Shown here: piece by piece, positions 62,282-64,000 of the stretch
Layout of the letters: the number at the start of each line of letters is the position of its first letter
Position numbering within the stretch: the first letter of the stretch is position 1
DNA from: Candidatus Melainabacteria bacterium
GTDB lineage: Bacteria; Cyanobacteriota; Vampirovibrionia; Gastranaerophilales; Gastranaerophilaceae
Direction: 5' to 3'
NCBI GenBank assembly: GCA_022009935.1
Contig: CP091731.1
Span: 1 to 64,000 of the forward strand
Length of the DNA: 64,000 bases
Position numbers and translations under genes: made by a program
The notes under the pieces: generated by a model
The model's input: the letters and a program-made list of their open reading frames with translations, nothing else
The model's database searches: none
Told to the model about the DNA's origin: nothing

Positions 62282-64000
62282 ATGAGAAATCTTATGAGTA
62301 ATATTAGGCGTGCATTCACTAGTTGTTCTATTCGTGGTAGAGACGTAGAACGACAAGGACAACGAGTTGCACAAGGTTTGCAAAATCAAGTTCGTAATAA
62401 TAATGCACAGCAAGCAATAGAAATGGCACAAAGAGCAAATGAAATGCAAGGTAGAGCTCTTTAAATCCAATAATGGGAGCAGCACAACAAGCTCAACAAG
62501 CTCAACAGCCTGCTGCAGAAGAACCTGTTGCTGCAGAACAACAAGCTCTAACTGAACAACAACTTAATGAACAAATACAAAATTTAAATAAAAAACTTGC
62601 GAAAAAGGGATGTGGAGAATTTGGAAAAGATGTGTTTCAATTATTAAAGAGTATTAATAATGAACTGAGTAATGGTAAGTTAGTAGTCGTAACTCAAGAT
62701 AGTGGTCTTTTGGTGGAACAATTTCAGATAGTAAGAAAGGAGACAACTTCTATACCTATACCACAAAGGATAATATATACCCACTGAGTGAACCCACACA
62801 CGCATGAAACAGGTCTAGTAAGAAGCGTGCATCTTGTCTCACCTTTAGAAGAGAAATTTTATGCCCCACATGAAGTTGTTAAATATAAAAAGAATGGAAA
62901 AGAATTTTCTAGTTACGAAAATGTAAGAGTAGCAATGTATGAAGATCAAAGATATTATTGCAATAATCAACAAATACATAAAACATTGCCCTTGCTTCAT
63001 AAATTTTCTGATGGTACTAAACTTATTAGTCTAGAAATAGATGATGCTAAGGGTACAATAATAGACTACTCAGGACATTCAGGTCATGGTGATGATGTTT
63101 ATGATGATCATGATGATATAAACATAGCACGATCGGTAAGGTTGTGTGATGGAATGACTGAAGGGAGTATTTCACACATAGCCTTCTACTATACCGGAAG
63201 TTGTAATGAAGATCCGGCTCGAGGTTTTTATAATTCCAGTTTACAAAAAATTGGAGATTTTTGTAAAAATTATAGATCTGATAACGATAAATTTAATAAA
63301 TTGTTTGAGTTAGGAGAACATGCTAAACAACCTGAACAACCTGTTGAAGCCCCCCGCACAACCAGCTCAACAAGCTCAACAACCTGCAGCAGAACTGGAT
63401 GACATAATAGATGATGCAGACTTGGAAGAAGCAATGGAAGCTGCTGGAATGCTACCCCCAGCTCAACCAGCTGCTGCGCAAGATTCAGAGTCAGACTTAC
63501 CTGCTGAAGCCCCAGCACAACCAGTAGCAGCACAACAACAACCTGAACAAGCTCAAGCTGCAGATCAACCTCAACAACCTGTTGCTGCAGAACAACCTGA
63601 ACAAGCTCAACAAGCTCAACAACCTGTTGCAAATGACAACGCTCAACAAGCTCAACAACCTGCAGCAGCGCAAGCTGAAAACTCCGACTTAGATTCAGAT
63701 TCAGATTCAGATTCAGACTTACCTGCTGAAGCTCCTGCACAACCAGTAGCAGCACAACAACAACCTGAACAAGCTCAAGCTGCAGATCAACCTCAACAAC
63801 CTGTTGCTGCAGAACAACCTGAACAAGCTCAACAACCTGTTGAAAATGCCAATGCTCAACAACCAGCTCAACAGCCTGCTGCTAATGACAACGCTCAACA
63901 AGCTCAACAGCCTGATGCAAATGCCAACGCTCAACAACAAGCTCAACAACCTGCTGCTAATGACAATGCTCAACAAGCTCAACAACCTGTTGCAAATGAC
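62282..64000 (+). CDS. Low-complexity Q/A/P-rich protein, runs off the window
   Basis: The N-terminus is basic (MRNLMSNIRRAFTSCSIRGR) and then Q/A-rich. A globular part of about 200 aa follows, including LVRSVHLVSPLEEKFYAPHE and ISLEIDDAKGTIIDYSGHSG, with His/Asp-rich HGDDVYDDHDDI. From about 63350 the protein turns into repeats of AQQAQQPVANDN, PAEAPAQPVAAQQQPEQAQ and an SDSDSDSD run, with no stop by base 64000. Shifts lie near 62462, 62750 and 63352. An AAAGGAAT site precedes the ATG. The composition resembles disordered surface or wall-spanning linkers. Confidence 0.6.
63482..63703 (+). repeat. 222-bp coding repeat, unit 1
   Basis: It starts with GATTCAGAGTCAGACTT and encodes SDLPAEAPAQPVAAQQQPEQ, then AQAADQPQQPVAAEQPEQ. 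A near-copy starts 222 bp later (74 codons), so the repeat stays in frame. Confidence 0.75.
63704..63860 (+). repeat. 222-bp coding repeat, unit 2 (diverges at its end)
   Basis: It starts GATTCAGATTCAGACTT and matches unit 1 for about 130 bp with few changes. Then it drops one QQAQ block and continues as ENANAQQPAQQ. Shorter NDNAQQAQQP repeats follow to the end of the window. Confidence 0.7.

Overview
The window looks like chromosomal DNA from an AT-rich, double-membraned, non-photosynthetic bacterium. The best guess is a gut Melainabacteria (Gastranaerophilales-type) genome. This rests on the strong A/T bias, a Gram-negative-type OmpH/Skp protein, a MurC-MurB-Ddl-FtsQ block, a DapL-type aminotransferase, and several lineage-style uncharacterised proteins (an MGLSAS-type giant protein, LE/RL-repeat protein and FGG-motif proteins). 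The lineage is an inference; no rRNA is present to confirm it.

The dominant technical feature is that most genes, including indispensable ones (argS, pyrG, rpsB, tsf, rpsP, era, gatC, coaE, murB/C), are broken by single-base indels. A +/-1 correction restores the family sequence each time, usually at a short homopolymer. I read these as assembly or sequencing errors, not pseudogenes, so coordinates span the reconstructed genes. Only a few long genes (hom, a 330-aa repeat protein, the MerR-like gene) read cleanly.

Layout. 1-6 kb: a TPR protein, then the peptidoglycan/division block murC-murB-ddl-ftsQ on the minus strand. 6-12.5 kb: asparaginase, era, a receiver-domain protein, an orphan DNA methyltransferase, an OmpH-like chaperone, a pyrimidine-nucleoside phosphorylase and tRNA-Lys(UUU). 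12.5-18.7 kb: a formyltransferase, a zinc-ribbon protein, a small membrane protein, twin 55-nt elements, rlmN, coaE, a MerR-like coiled-coil protein and argS. 18.7-22.5 kb: a tandemly duplicated ~285-bp intergenic unit with a third copy further on, queA, rpmA, rplU and a Q-rich protein. 22.5-30.6 kb: mnmA, superoxide dismutase, a ferritin-like protein, mnmE, a CNNM/CorC protein and pgi. 30.6-36.7 kb (minus strand): tsf, rpsB with a structured leader, a DapL-type aminotransferase, two glycosyltransferases and rpsP. 36.9-44 kb: a ~1040-aa uncharacterised protein, a GAF-GGDEF diguanylate cyclase, a sigma-28-type factor and miaB. 44-47 kb: a surface-glycan cluster. 47-56 kb: hom-thrC, pyrG, gatC, an MFS exporter, tiny membrane proteins and a membrane-anchored coiled-coil protein. 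56-64 kb: nadK, recN, a nitrilase, KDPG aldolase, a periplasmic repeat protein and a low-complexity Q/A/P-rich protein running off the end.

Functional links. Five RNA-modification enzymes occur here (MnmA, MnmE, MiaB, QueA, RlmN) together with tRNA-Lys(UUU), a classic MnmA/MnmE substrate. Several genes that start transcription units (rlmN, miaB, nadK, the GGDEF gene, probably the MerR-like gene) have a good -10 box 5-7 nt before the ATG and no Shine-Dalgarno sequence, suggesting leaderless mRNAs. Other genes have clear AGGAG sites.

The observations most worth following are the tandem intergenic unit, the leaderless promoters, the twin elements before rlmN, the rpsB leader, and a short F-G-G motif shared by otherwise unrelated proteins.
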